A stretch of DNA of 64,000 nucleotides from Ulota crispa (lineage: Eukaryota; Streptophyta; Bryopsida; Orthotrichales; Orthotrichaceae): contig OY987246.1 in assembly GCA_963920765.1 (NCBI GenBank), forward strand, positions 19,402,868-19,466,867. The letters are read 5' to 3'. Numbering within the stretch: position 1 is the stretch's first letter; each line of letters opens with the position of its first letter. The notes under the pieces are model-generated. The model was given only the letters and a program-made list of their open reading frames with translations. It was not told the DNA's origin and searched no databases. Both the position numbers and the translations under genes were made by a program. Below are positions 24,519-35,728 of the stretch, piece after piece.

Positions 24519-24576
24519 TACAAATGATCAACCCACCTAGGCTCTTATCTATGATGTAAAACTTTTAAGAACTTAA

Positions 24577-25509
24577 CCCCTAAACCACAAAAGTTTGTTC
24601 AATAGTTGGTTGAAAGTTTTAGTAGGTTCCTATGAAGTCATTTTTGGCAGATGTTTCTAAAACCTAGAGACAAGGTGCACACAATGAATACCTTTTTGTG
24701 AAAAAAAAAGAACTCTGATCAAATGCTTGAGTAAAAAGTTATGTTGCCCAAAATAATTTTGGCACCTTGGGCACTTTGGGCATCTTTGGAGAATCTTATA
24801 CTAAAACTCTCATTAACTTTTGAAACTTGGCATGTATGTAACTAATAAAATATGGTGCACAATTGCCAAAAAAATAAAAATAAATTGAGCTCTCACATCA
24901 CATTCTAAAAGGAGTCAAACTTTGTTAACTATGTTTGGGCAATTTCAAGAAAATATATTTTCTTTTAATTTCAAGGCCTATTATCTTTCAATCTATAAAT
25001 TTAAAGCTCATGAATTTTTTTTTTGCATATTCCTAATGTTTATCTCCAACTTTTCACCTTTTGGATTTCAAATTAAAAACTTCCTTGTCGTACAAGAAAT
25101 CATGAAAAAATGACTAGTGTATTGCCAATTCATTGATTGAACCTCCTTGCATTACAGGGTGATTTAGAATAAGCCAGATTCTATATTTGCTTCTATGATT
25201 ATTCATGAGTGATCCTAACATCATGTACTTGTGAATGGTCAAAAAATTTGTTTTTCTATAGAACAAAAATTATACTTTAGGAAGGCTCAAAATCTATTGA
25301 CCTTGTTTTGCAAGAATGAAAATAGGTTGTTTTTCTCACTTCAAACATTATAACCTTGTAATCTATGATGTCAGATGGGTTGAATTTTTTTAGCACATTG
25401 CCTTACTTGTAAATTAATCTTCTATATAGTTGAAACTCAAAAAAAATCTTATTTTAAATTTTGAATAAATCACCAAAAATGACAATTAACACCCGTCGGG
25501 CTTTAGGGG
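24577..25509. mobile_element. TTAA-family element, 940-bp subfamily, 933 bp
   Basis: It starts CCCCTAAACCACAAAAG and ends GGGCTTTAGGGG between TTAA copies (24573-24576, 25510-25513). The interior matches 26799-27751 in the same orientation, with long shared blocks such as 'gggcatctttggagaatctt' and 'agggtgatttagaataagc'. This subfamily shares only its termini with the 920-bp one. No transposase frame. Confidence 0.88.
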
Positions 25510-25513
25510 TTAA

Positions 25514-26794
25514 GGTTCATTTTGGATATAACAGTAATTAAGATTGTAAATAATTATAATTTTGTTCATGCACTGTCAATTTCCTAGAGCAATCTCAAAT
25601 TTCCTTTTAATCTCTAATAAGAACAAACAACTTCCTGGAAGTTCAACGCATAAATATTTCATAAGTCTTGTATAAAAAATCTATGGGTTTTGAAGTATGC
25701 ATTTTACAAAAAAGTTGAGGTATGGATAATAAAAGGTAGACAGAATCGTATTTAGAAATCAATTATATAGTCAAGCTCGAAAGAAAAATACATAGTGTAC
25801 TAATTAGGTTTTGTCAAATTAGTATTGAAGAAATAGTTTTGGTAATTAATCAATAATGTCTATTTGTTACTGCTTATTCTAACGTGTGAATTCTTTTATG
25901 ATTGATTATGGTACATTGGATGTAGTAATCTTAACCTTTAATGCATGTAGTATCCATATTTCATACGATGAATTCAAACATGTTTCGTGTATTTAAAAAT
26001 CGTTATTTTTATTCTCCATTTATTTTTAGACTTGTGTACTAAGTCTTACACATATTTATGATGTACATTTCAAATTCTTCTCAATAAGCATTTGGTAATT
26101 CTAGAGCATCAATTTGTTTCACCTTCGATACTAATTTTCTTGATTCAAAAGTTAACTCTTAAAAACAACATCATTAAACGAGTTTGTAAATAATCCCAAA
26201 AATTGGCCGCGGTTCTAAATTACTGTGTGAAGCTTATTGCATATGTCCAAATTCCTAATGTAATGCACACTACTGAAGGCAATCCATTTTGGTATTCATA
26301 TTTTTGTGTGTTTTTTGAAATTTAAACCAGGAAACGGATTTTGTTTGCAATCAATCCTCAAACTTGGACAATAATCATAAATGGTTGGTTGAGTCTTTAA
26401 GGAAAACTCCTAAAGTTCTTTCATTGCTTTAGAGTTGTCGAAAACCACTTTTTTATGAAATAACACTAAATTCTCTATCTTTCTTGTTGTTTTAATGAAA
26501 CCAATTATAAGAACTCTTAATCAACTTGTTGAAATACATCCTTTGAGATATTTATGCAGAAATATTTAATCTTTTGCAAAATCATAAAGATTTAGATTGA
26601 AAAAATCAAAATAAAAATCTATTGAAGTTTGAGTTAAAAAAGGAAGTGCTAACATGTATATTTTGCAAGTAAATGTCATAATAGCTAACAAAACACAACT
26701 CATTATAAATCTTGTTTCATTTTAAAGAAGAAATCATCCAAAATTGCCTACCTAAATATAGATCTATAAAATCAAGTCAAATTTTATTTTTGAA
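25514..26794. other. AT-rich spacer between two TTAA elements
   Basis: About 1.3 kb of AT-rich DNA without coding pattern or recognisable repeat structure. Confidence 0.5.
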
Positions 26795-26798
26795 TTAA

Positions 26799-27751
26799 CC
26801 CCTAAAGGACCAAGTGGCTGTTCACAGCCACTTGAGAACTTGGGTAGGGTCATGTGGAGTCAATTTGTATTGGATGTTCTCAAAATTGTTACACAAGGTG
26901 CAAATATGTATATCTTGTAAGTGGAAATGTAATTTTTTTCCCAATTGGATGCCTAGTTCAAAAGTTATGTTACCCAAAAGAATTTGGGCAACTTGGGCAT
27001 CTTGGGCATCTTTGGAGAATCTTATGCTATAACTCTCATCAACTTTTGAAATTTGGCATTTATGTAATTAAAAAAACATAGTGTACAATTGTCAAAAATA
27101 AATAAATTGAACTCTCACATCACATTTTGAAGGGAGTCAAACTTTGTTAACTATGTTTGGGCAATTTCAAGAAAAAAAAAAATCCTCTAACTTCAAGCTT
27201 ATTACTTTTTAGTATATAAATCCAAAACTCTTGAAACTTTTTTTCACATATTCCAAATGATTGTCTCTAACTATTCACCGTATGGATTTCAAATAAAAAA
27301 CTTCCTCATTGCACAAGAAATCATGAAAGAATGACTAATGTATTGCCAATTCACTCAACCTCCTTGCATTGAAGGGTGATTTAGAATAAGCTAGAAAATA
27401 TTTGTTTCTCCTAAACATCTTCATGAGTAAACCTAACATCATACACTTGTGAATGGTCAAAAAGCTCAAATTTGTGTAGAGCAGAAAATTTAATCTAGGA
27501 AGACTCAAACTTTGCTAACCTTGATTTGCAAGAATGAAAAAAAGGTATTTTTCTCACTTCAAACGTTATAATCTTACAATCCGTGCGTTCAAATGGGCTG
27601 AATTATTTTGCACACATTAACTTATATGTTTGACACTCTTTTGTACAATTAAAATTGAAAAAAAAGTTTTTATTTTCAATTTTAGGCAATGCACTAAAAG
27701 TTGGCAGTTTCTGAGATTTTTTCTCAAAAAGCACCCTTGGTCCTTTAGGGG
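26799..27751. mobile_element. TTAA-family element, 940-bp subfamily, 953 bp
   Basis: It starts CCCCTAAAGGACCAAGTGG and ends TTGGTCCTTTAGGGG, with TTAA at 26795-26798 and 27752-27755. The ends are nearly perfect inverted repeats for 16 bases. Just inside the left end a hairpin can form (AAGTGGCTG / CAGCCACTT). The interior is a diverged copy of 24577-25509. Its intact ends make it one of the better-preserved members. Confidence 0.92.
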
Positions 27752-27755
27752 TTAA

Positions 27756-28576
27756 GGCCACAAAAAAAAATGCAGTTGCCCAAGGTGCCCATATATTTTC
27801 TCTAAAGTTTAAAACACTCCACAATCTTAGCAGTGTTTATTAGGATCACATAAACAAAAACCTAATATGAAGAGCACGACAACCAAGAGTTTCTTTAGAA
27901 CCACTTAAACACAAATAATTAAAATCTAAAAATACCAGAATATGCCAAATAATGCCGAAAATACATTTTGGTGGATATGGGCCTTTAGGGATTAATAATA
28001 GGAAATTCTTGAACCAATATTCATATAATTTAGGTGTGGTGTGTTGGTAAATTCACTACAAGGAAATTATGGTTGAATTTACAAAATGTTGACAAAGATT
28101 ATGACTTAGTTTACAAAGTATTACAAATTAGGTCACAATATTTATCGATTTTTGTAAATTTGACCATGGTTTCCTTGTAGTGATTAAACCGTTATGTTGA
28201 ATGTGAAATTTACTAAGAATTCAATATAATAAGCAGTGGAAATATTGAGTATCCATAAATAAATTTCCGTTTTTGAAAAATGTTGTATTCATAATAACAA
28301 GATTTAATATGCTTAAGGGCACCTCCACACTACAAATCAAGGTTGTTTTAGAGTTCCAACATGTTTCAATCCTTGCCTTTCATTGGCTCAAACTTTGAAA
28401 TCAAATCCAAGGCCTTGACAATATAATTGAAGGCCCCAGTTTTTTATAAATTATATTTTGTTCACAAAAAGTACATGGTTTGACAAAGCTCTTAGACTTA
28501 GAAGTGAATCCACAAAAAATAAGAGGCCAATTCGTGGCCATATGATTATTACCAGGTTTTACTAATTTAAAGTTAC
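27756..28576. other. Intergenic DNA with a lone TTAA-family end
   Basis: GGGCCTTTAGGGA then TTAA at about 27979-27995 looks like a right terminus without a visible partner. A partial inverted repeat at about 28055-28180 ('actacaaggaaattatggt' against 'accatggtttccttgtagt') may be another small MITE. No gene is seen. Confidence 0.45.
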
Positions 28577-28580
28577 TTAA

Positions 28581-29502
28581 CCCCTGAAGGACCAAAGTCC
28601 CCTTGTGGGACAAATGGGATTTCGGGCATGTATCTATGGCTAAACAACTTTACGTGATTTTCTGAAACTTTTATTGAAGGTGAGGAATTTGAAGATCTAT
28701 GTGGGAATGTAATTTTTTCTTCATTTTGACATTTATTGAAGAAGTTATGCGTGAAAATCTGAAAAATGCTGCTCCATGGGCAGCCAAAAACTTCTTTAAA
28801 ATTTTCATTTTTTTCAAATAAAAATCTGAAATAGGTTCTTTAGACTTATATAGACATGGGGAGTTTTGAATCATTCAATTTTAATAAATGAGAAGAAAGT
28901 TATGAGAAGTTTTAGTTTGTGGGTAGGTGTGGTTTTGCTCTCAAAAAATAACTTATAAACTTCATTTTTGAATGCAAATTTAACATTTTTTCAAAAAAAA
29001 CTATTGGAATGGGTGAAGATTGCTTGCTAGAACAATCTCACCATTGGGATTATTGTGATTCATTTCCATTGCAAGGTTATTAACAATGTAAGATTTTGTT
29101 CAATCTCAAACCTTCTTCTATTTAATGTTTTTTTTAAGAATGAAAATTAAGTACTTTTTGTTTTGATTTTTTTCTAAATATCCTCAACTCAATTCTCCAC
29201 CATAAAAAAACAAACCTCAAAACTCCATGGTGCAAAAATTTTAAGTTAAAAAAGTTCAAAGTTAAATAATCTAATCATGCAAGGTGCAAAAAAGCTTGTT
29301 TTTACACTTTGAACTCAAATATCTTGCAATCTGTGAGGTCAAAGTTTTTAAGTTTTGAGTAACACATTCTTATACAAGTCTAGTACAAGATCCTATAGTT
29401 AGATATGCAAAAAGACCAATCCTCAAGCTTTTTTAGTCTTTGCTATAGAAGTGGCAGTTTTGAGTGTCTTTTGACAAAATAAAGGCCATGGTCCTTTAGG
29501 GG
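28581..29502. mobile_element. TTAA-family element, 920-bp subfamily, 922 bp
   Basis: It starts CCCCTGAAGGACCAAAGTCC after TTAA (28577-28580) and ends CATGGTCCTTTAGGGG before CTAA, one base from TTAA. It matches 23457-24377 in the same orientation and the elements at 11823 and 30446 in inverted orientation. No transposase frame. Confidence 0.9.
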
Positions 29503-29506
29503 CTAA

Positions 29507-30441
29507 GAATGAAACTATTTAGGAACAATCAAACATCTTATATTGGACTTCAAATCTCCACACAACTCTACTTAGTATCTTTCTCTGTTTCTTTTCTTCT
29601 AAAATTTCAAGGCTTGTAGTTATGGCCTAGATATTTTGGTAGCCATTACCTTCCAACACTAGTAAAAACCCTCCATCAAATTATTTAAATGAGTGCTTGA
29701 AGCCATTAGGGGGTTTCAAATATGCTGTCCAACACCAAAATTGTTCACGTAAATAAGATTTGTGAAAATATGAACAAGTCACTTCGTGAACAAGCCATGA
29801 CAATCTCCCAAAGATCGTCATAGAGTATTCACTGGTGAACGAAAACTTGTTCACTACCATTTGTTCATCGTTTTTTTGAGATATATGAAACCCCCTATTA
29901 TTGAAACTTTTGTGTAAGAGCTTTAGTGCAAATGGCTCTAATCGTTTGACCACTCATCAAGTCAATTGGGAGTAAAGCTTCTACATCCTTTAGCTAACCC
30001 CTTCTGTTCCAACACGTGGATTTGGGGTGGAAACGCTCTGATTTCTTTCTACATACAGTACCAAAAGCAAAAAATTCTCCTATTTTTTAGTTGGTCAATT
30101 TTTATCTTCTCTAAATATTCTCAACTAATTTAAAGAATTTGAATCCAAAAATGCATTCAACGTTTTCAAGTTTGGTCTCTTAATCATATTTGTCTAGATT
30201 CTTGCGTTTATTCCTGAGGGTGAAGAACCTAAAACTTTTCATTAGGTCCACGTTTAATAAAAGAAGGGGTTTGCAAATGGATAGAGAAACTAATTGTCAT
30301 ATGACTCTGTTGGCTGGGCACTAAGTAAGATTTTGGGAGTGGTTTCTTATTTGTAAAAAAACATCGTTTTATTTCCCTCCGGGGTTCACATAAAGGAAAA
30401 GAACGGATTCACTGAAAGATGGAGGTAGGCCTAATGTTTAC
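29507..30441. other. Intergenic DNA, no gene seen
   Basis: A minus-strand frame of 90 codons at 29681-29953 has no recognisable domain. Nothing else is supported. Confidence 0.45.
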
Positions 30442-30445
30442 TTGA

Positions 30446-31341
30446 CCCATAAAGCCCTGGGGATTTTGTCAAAAGACACTTGAAACTGTCATTTTTACTG
30501 CAAAGAGTAAAGAAGTTTGAAAATTGGTCTTTTTGCATATCTTGTACTAGATTAGTATAAGAATGTGGGAAAAAAATTCAAAAACTTTGATTGTAGAATT
30601 TGCAAGACATTTGCATTTAAAGTGTAAAAAACAAACTTTTTGCACCTTGCATGACTAGATTATTTGACTTTGAACTTTTTTAACTTAAATTTTTTGCACC
30701 ACAAAGTTTGGAGGTTTGTTTTTTTATGGTGGAAAATTGAGTTAAGATTCTTTGGAAAAAAATCAAAATAAAAAATACTTAATTTTCATTCTTAAAAAAA
30801 AACATTAGGTAGAAGAAAGTATGAGATTGGACAAAAACTTAAATTGTAAATAATCTTGCAGTGGAATCAAAACACAATAATCCCAGTGGTAAGATTGTTC
30901 TAGATAGCAAACTTCACCCTTCCCAATAATTTTTTTTGGAAAAATGTTAAACTTACATTCAAAAATGAATTTTATACGTTACTTTTTCAAAAAGATGCTT
31001 GAATTGCCCAAAAAACAAGATTGTCCATAACTTTCTCATAACTAGTCCAAATGGAATGAATCAAAACTTCACATGTAGAAAAAAACTATAACCTCTGAGA
31101 TTTTTATAAAAAAAAAGAAATAAGTTTTGTACAAAAAATTTTTTGCCCAATTTCCATAAATTTTTACTTATCATGACATAACTTTTGCTCCTAGGCATAG
31201 ATTGGAACAAAATTATATTTTCCAAAAGCTAATGTGTTTTTCTATCTTCAAAAAAAGTTTCAAAACAGGACAAAAATTGGGGCTGTATGTACCTGCCCAA
31301 AATCCCATTTGTCCCCTGAGGGGACAACATGGCTTTAGGGG
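30446..31341. mobile_element. TTAA-family element, 920-bp subfamily, 896 bp
   Basis: It starts CCCATAAAGCCCTGGGG after TTGA and ends GGCTTTAGGGG before TTTAAAA. The orientation is that of 11823-12744. Both the terminal bases and the TTAA flanks have changed slightly, which suggests an older insertion than 26799-27751. Confidence 0.82.
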
Positions 31342-31345
31342 TTTA

Positions 31346-32405
31346 AAAACCCCACTTTTAATTACCAACTCAAACTTCCTCAAGATAGCTTCCTTCAATG
31401 CAAACCTCCTCTCCTATTGTCCATAGCCAATAAAACAAACCCCCGAATGTAATGGCAAGTTCATAATGGAAGGTTTGGTGTTTGATGCCATGGGCAATGG
31501 ACATCCAAAGTGAATAAACACTGGACTTGTGTTTGACTTTGTCTTGCAAGTGTATTAGATTGGAAGGAAACCACTTTAGTTCTAATTGCTAGAGTGGCTT
31601 GTACTTTATGCAACATTCACTTGGGTGTTAGCCAGAGTGAATCAATGTGGTCTACATATGTTTGCCTTTGAGCTAGAGTCTTGTACCATTGCAATGAACT
31701 TTCTTTCATTTGTGTCAAAAAGAGAAATAACAATAATTGCTACTATTTAAACCTCTTAATCTTAGAAAATTTGTATAATCTCTCTTGAAGTAGTAAGAAA
31801 CTCTCCCCTTTAGAGGTATCCTACTAAGGGACTTTGCACTATTTTCCAAGTTCCATGTTCTAGTTCACTAGATCTTATCTACATAGCAGCATTTTTTGGA
31901 AGTTTGGCGCTGAGATGGTGGGATTCACTCAATGTTTGGGTAGACCATTTTGCTAAATCCAACTTTCAACCTACATCTCACCAATATTTTTGCACAAAAT
32001 ATTCATGGCTTTCTTTAATTTTCCTTTTTGCCCTTAGCAATCTAACCAAACTAGGATCTTGTGTCAAAGTGCAGCTCAGCAACCAAAAAGAACAAGTGGT
32101 TAGTTCAAAGTTAGCCAATTGAATTGAGGAAAATTTGTTTGCAATTTATATACATTAGCTACAGACTAGTTTAAAATCTATTTATTGTTTTTGTTTTCAT
32201 TATGAAATAGAAAAAAATAACTAAAATTGTTCCTTGATTAATCAGTTCAATATGAGAATTGAAGGAAACTGACTGGTCAAACTCAAAATAGTTCTAGGAC
32301 AGTGCTCCACCTTGCACAAATGAGACATGCTTGGAACATGGTGTGAAGTGCCCCCAATTCAACAAAGTTGGGGCTGTTAAATTCAAAGTTTGGGAAGAAC
32401 TAACA
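31346..32405. other. Intergenic DNA, no gene seen
   Basis: No coding pattern or terminal-repeat element is supported. A 72-codon plus-strand frame at 31904-32122 is unmatched. Confidence 0.45.
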
Positions 32406-32516
32406 TATAGTGGTGTTTGGATAAGGTCAACCTTTGTAAGAGAAACATTTGGATAGTGTCGAGGTTCCCACTCTTTTTTGTGTATTTTAGGTTAGTTGTA
32501 TGGAGTGTTTCTTTAA

Positions 32517-33299
32517 CCCCTAAAGGACCAAGTCCCTCCTTTTTTTAGCAACATAGCAATTTTGGGCAGGTAATTCTAATTGCAGATTTTTATATTTGAG
32601 GATGAAGTTTTAGAAGATTTAGTAAAAAAATCAAAATTTTTCACCATGTGGATTGGAAGATAGAAGGGTTTGAATATTAAGAAATGTCTTGTGAAAAACC
32701 AAGCAACTACCTTTCACAAGGTGAAATTCCTAAGAAAAAAAGGCCGTGTGGGTGGTGCCTCTCTAGATTCCTTATTCCACCTAAGTAGGGTACATGTCTA
32801 AAAAGAGTCAAATCATTTGGAATTACACAACATATGGAAAAAAATAGTAAGTAAAAAGAAGTAGAGAATGATTAAAAACACAAAATTGTTAAGAATTTAA
32901 TTACAAAAATGAAAAATGCTAATTCCAACGGTTGTAATGCTGTAATAAACACTTTACATCCTTTGATTGTGTTTTCTTTTGCAAAATAATGAAAATTGAG
33001 TAAAATAAAGGACTTCAAAATTTATTTTAGAGTAGAGAATTCATAATTTCTCGCAAACAAAAACTCCTCATAACTTTCATCCCATTAATAAAAAAAGAAT
33101 GATTCAAAGCTTTCCACTTTCACATAAATCTCCTTAACCAATTTCAAATTTTTACTTTTGAAAAAAGATTTTTTCTAAAATCTGCCCAAATTGCCCACCG
33201 AGTGAAAAAACAACATATTAGGCCATATTTTCTTATTTATACTTCCAAATGTGATGAAATTTAGTGCATATGAAAGACAAACCTTGTTCCCACATTTTA
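32517..33299. mobile_element. TTAA-family element, right end lost
   Basis: The left end CCCCTAAAGGACCAAGTCCC follows TTAA (32513-32516). The interior near 33055-33145 matches the 920-bp and foldback subfamilies ('cataactttcat', 'gaatgattcaaagctttcca'). No matching right terminus is found before the next element starts at 33304. Confidence 0.6.
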
Positions 33300-33303
33300 T
33301 TAA

Positions 33304-33842
33304 CCCCTAAACGCCCAAGGGGGTAAGGGCAAAACATAGATGTATTATAAAATAATATTTATGTAACTTTGATGAAGTTTGCTTCAAAAGAGAAAACAAG
33401 AATCATGATGTTTAGTAATTATCCATATAGTAAGACATTCAAAAAAAGTAATGGATTTTCATTTAATGAATTTAGAAGCATTTACCATTTAATATTCACC
33501 AAAATTACAAATTTTATGCATAGATTTTAAAATTTGGTATGATTGGTTAAAAACATACATTCTATTGTAAACTTCAAAAATGCAATCTTTTCAAAGGAGA
33601 GAACATCATAAGTTTTCCGAAATATTAAATTTTACAATGCTTGCAAATATTGAAGTGTTTATCTTTGAAAATTTCTCCTTGATGAAGTTTAACTTGGATT
33701 GACATGATTCAAGCTGGGTTGGAAAGTAGACTTGATTTTCTATTACAAAAAAACAGATTTTTTTCAAAAAGTTATTTTTCATCTCAAGCAGCCCGCAAAA
33801 AACGGGCAGCGACCAGAAAATAGTTGATTGAGCGCTTAGGAG
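33304..33842. mobile_element. TTAA-family element, diverged, about 539 bp
   Basis: It starts CCCCTAAACGCCCAAGGGGG after TTAA (33300-33303); the proposed right end GAGCGCTTAGGAG before ATAA is its diverged inverse. The CGCCCAAGGGG form of the terminus resembles the 640-bp subfamily (56153-56800). Pairing of the two ends is an inference. Confidence 0.5.
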
Positions 33843-34104
33843 ATAAGATCCTATGGTTACATATGCATAGAAATGTTTATGTTTTCAAATTTGATTGATG
33901 CTCTAAAAAAGATAGTTTTGAAGAGTTTTTGGTAAAAACAATGCTTGGGTATGATCAACATTTTTTTTCTCTCCCAAAGCATTAACCTTATCCAAGCACC
34001 ACTATATAACATTTTATTAGGTGGTTAGAATTGCTAACAAAATCGGTTGAATTTTAAAATTACCGGATAAAAATCAGCCCTTATTTAAAATAAAATAAAA
34101 ACAA

Positions 34105-34232
34105 TCATAGTATATTACAACGTGAATGTAGAAAATTTATGAAAATAACCTGTGTATACCAATGAAAAACTGGTTGAAAATGAGAGGTACCGGATTTTAG
34201 CCAGTGAAGCTAAAATTTCTCCCCGAACGCTG
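34105..34232. repeat. Dispersed repeat R2, copy 1
   Basis: A ~125-bp segment centred on 'ggttgaaaatga' and 'gaagctaaaatttctcccc' is found here, at about 42340-42457 and at about 45405-45518, always in the same orientation. In each case GC-richer DNA lies nearby. The function and class are unknown. Confidence 0.6.
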
Positions 34233-34620
34233 GCTTGGTCAGTTGATCTGTTCAGGGAGCAAGACGACAGAAGAGGCAGACAATGGGTTCGCTTATGAGG
34301 GAGCATCGTCTGACAAGGATTCCCTTGGTTGCCCAGAATTGACACAATCGATTCCCTAAATGTTCGCTCTGGAGGGTCCCTTATTGGACAACCCCCCGCC
34401 CTCCCCGGCTCTCCCCCTACCTAGACTACCTACTCCGTAGCACTTCTACCCAACGTACTCTGCCCACTTACTGCACGCATCTACGTATGAGTACACAAGT
34501 ATGTGTACGCATCGGGGCTGTATACCAGCATGTATGATGGAAGAACTTTGAGTTCAGCGTACATCGAGGGTATGGCTCGGTCAATACCCCCGGTCCAAGC
34601 CTATTAGATCGTGCCAAGAT
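34232..34620. other. GC-rich island without a recognised gene
   Basis: This stretch, with long C runs (for example 'aaccccccgccctccccggc'), stands out from AT-rich surroundings. Open frames are short and show no domain. It may be a promoter or 5' leader of something not visible, or part of a larger repeat that includes R2. Confidence 0.35.
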
Positions 34621-34722
34621 GTGTGGAAAATATGAGTGTAAGATTTTATTTTGTTGACTTATTTATTTATGTATTTGCAATACAAAATTCCATTCAACAC
34701 TAATGAGTGGCAGTCTCTCTAG

Positions 34723-35442
34723 CCCCTAAACGACCAAGCCCCCTTTTGGAGGACAAATGGGATTTTGGGCACATATTTATGGTTAAATTACTTTGCGTAA
34801 TTTTTTGAAATTTTTATGGAAGATGAGGAATTCAAAGATCTGTGTGGTCATTTGATTTTTTCCTTATTCCAACATTTATTGAAGAAGTTAAAAATGAATT
34901 TATGAGAATTTTTGTTTGGTGGGCAGCCCAAAAACTTCTTTAAAATTTTCAGTTTTTTAAAATAAAAATTCGAGGTTAGTTCTTTAGACTTATGTATATG
35001 TGGGAAGCTTTGAATCATTCAATTCAAATTGATGAGATGAAAGTTATGAGAAGTTTTAGTTTGCGTGTAGGCATTGTTTTGAGATTCTCCACACCTACCC
35101 GCAAACTAAAACTTCTCATAACTTTCATCTCATCAATTAAAATTGAATAATTCAAAGCTTCCCACATATACATAAGTCTAAAGAACTAACCTCGAATTTT
35201 TGTTTTAAAAAAATACAAAATTTTAAAGAAGTTTTTGGGTTGCCCGCCAAACTAAAATTCTCATAAATTCATTTTTAACTTCTTCAATAAATGTCGGAAT
35301 GAGGTAAAAATTAGATGCCCACACAGATCTTTGAATTCCCCATCTTCCATAAAAGTTTCAAAAAATTACACAAAGTAGTTTAGCCATAGGTACTTGCCCA
35401 AAATCCCAAAAGTCCACCAAGGGGACTTTGGTCCTTTAGGGG
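34723..35442. mobile_element. TTAA-family foldback element, 720 bp, flanked by CTAG
   Basis: Almost the entire element is one inverted repeat with arms of about 350 bp meeting near 35085. The ends are CCCCTAAACGACCAAGCCC and GGTCCTTTAGGGG. Both flanks are CTAG (34719-34722 and 35443-35446), which shows a 4-bp duplication independent of the usual TTAA. The arms match the subterminal 250-350 bp of the 920-bp subfamily, so this form probably arose by inverted duplication of one end. Confidence 0.92.
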
Positions 35443-35567
35443 CTAGTGTAGTGACACACATTGGCCCTATCGTTATTGTAGAAGAATTGTATCACTAAAA
35501 TAACGTATCTACAAGTATTTTTCATATTTCACTCACGGATATGTGGAGGGAGAATGATATATTATTA

Positions 35568-35725
35568 GGGCCTCCTTCCATGTAAGGGGTCATCGAGGAA
35601 ACTAAAATAAGCTTGCCTATAATTGGTCAAATGGAGGTTGTAGTCAGATGGGAACCCGCATCTGACCGATTATTGACAAGCTTGTTTTAGTTTCCCCAAT
35701 GACCCCCTCACATGGAAGGAGGCCC
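35568..35725. mobile_element. Tourist-like MITE, 158 bp
   Basis: GGGCCTCCTTCCATGT at the left is the inverse of ACATGGAAGGAGGCCC at the right (one base indel further in), with pairing of about 50 bp. TTA flanks both ends (35565-35567, 35726-35728). The 3-bp duplication and GGGCC terminus fit PIF/Harbinger Tourist-type MITEs. The high similarity of the arms suggests a fairly young insertion. Confidence 0.85.
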
Positions 35726-35728
35726 TTA

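Larger units (their letters stand above)
32408..34004. mobile_element. TAGTGGTGYTTGGATAAGG-ended element, 1.6 kb, carrying TTAA elements
   Basis: The ends TAGTGGTGTTTGGATAAGG (left) and CCTTATCCAAGCACCACTA (right) are inverted with one mismatch, and TA lies outside both ends. A shorter relative is at 10895-11236. The interior is mostly later insertions: one TTAA-family start at 32517 and another element at 33304-33842. The superfamily is uncertain; a TA duplication would fit Tc1/mariner-like elements, but the terminal sequence is not one I know. Confidence 0.65.
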
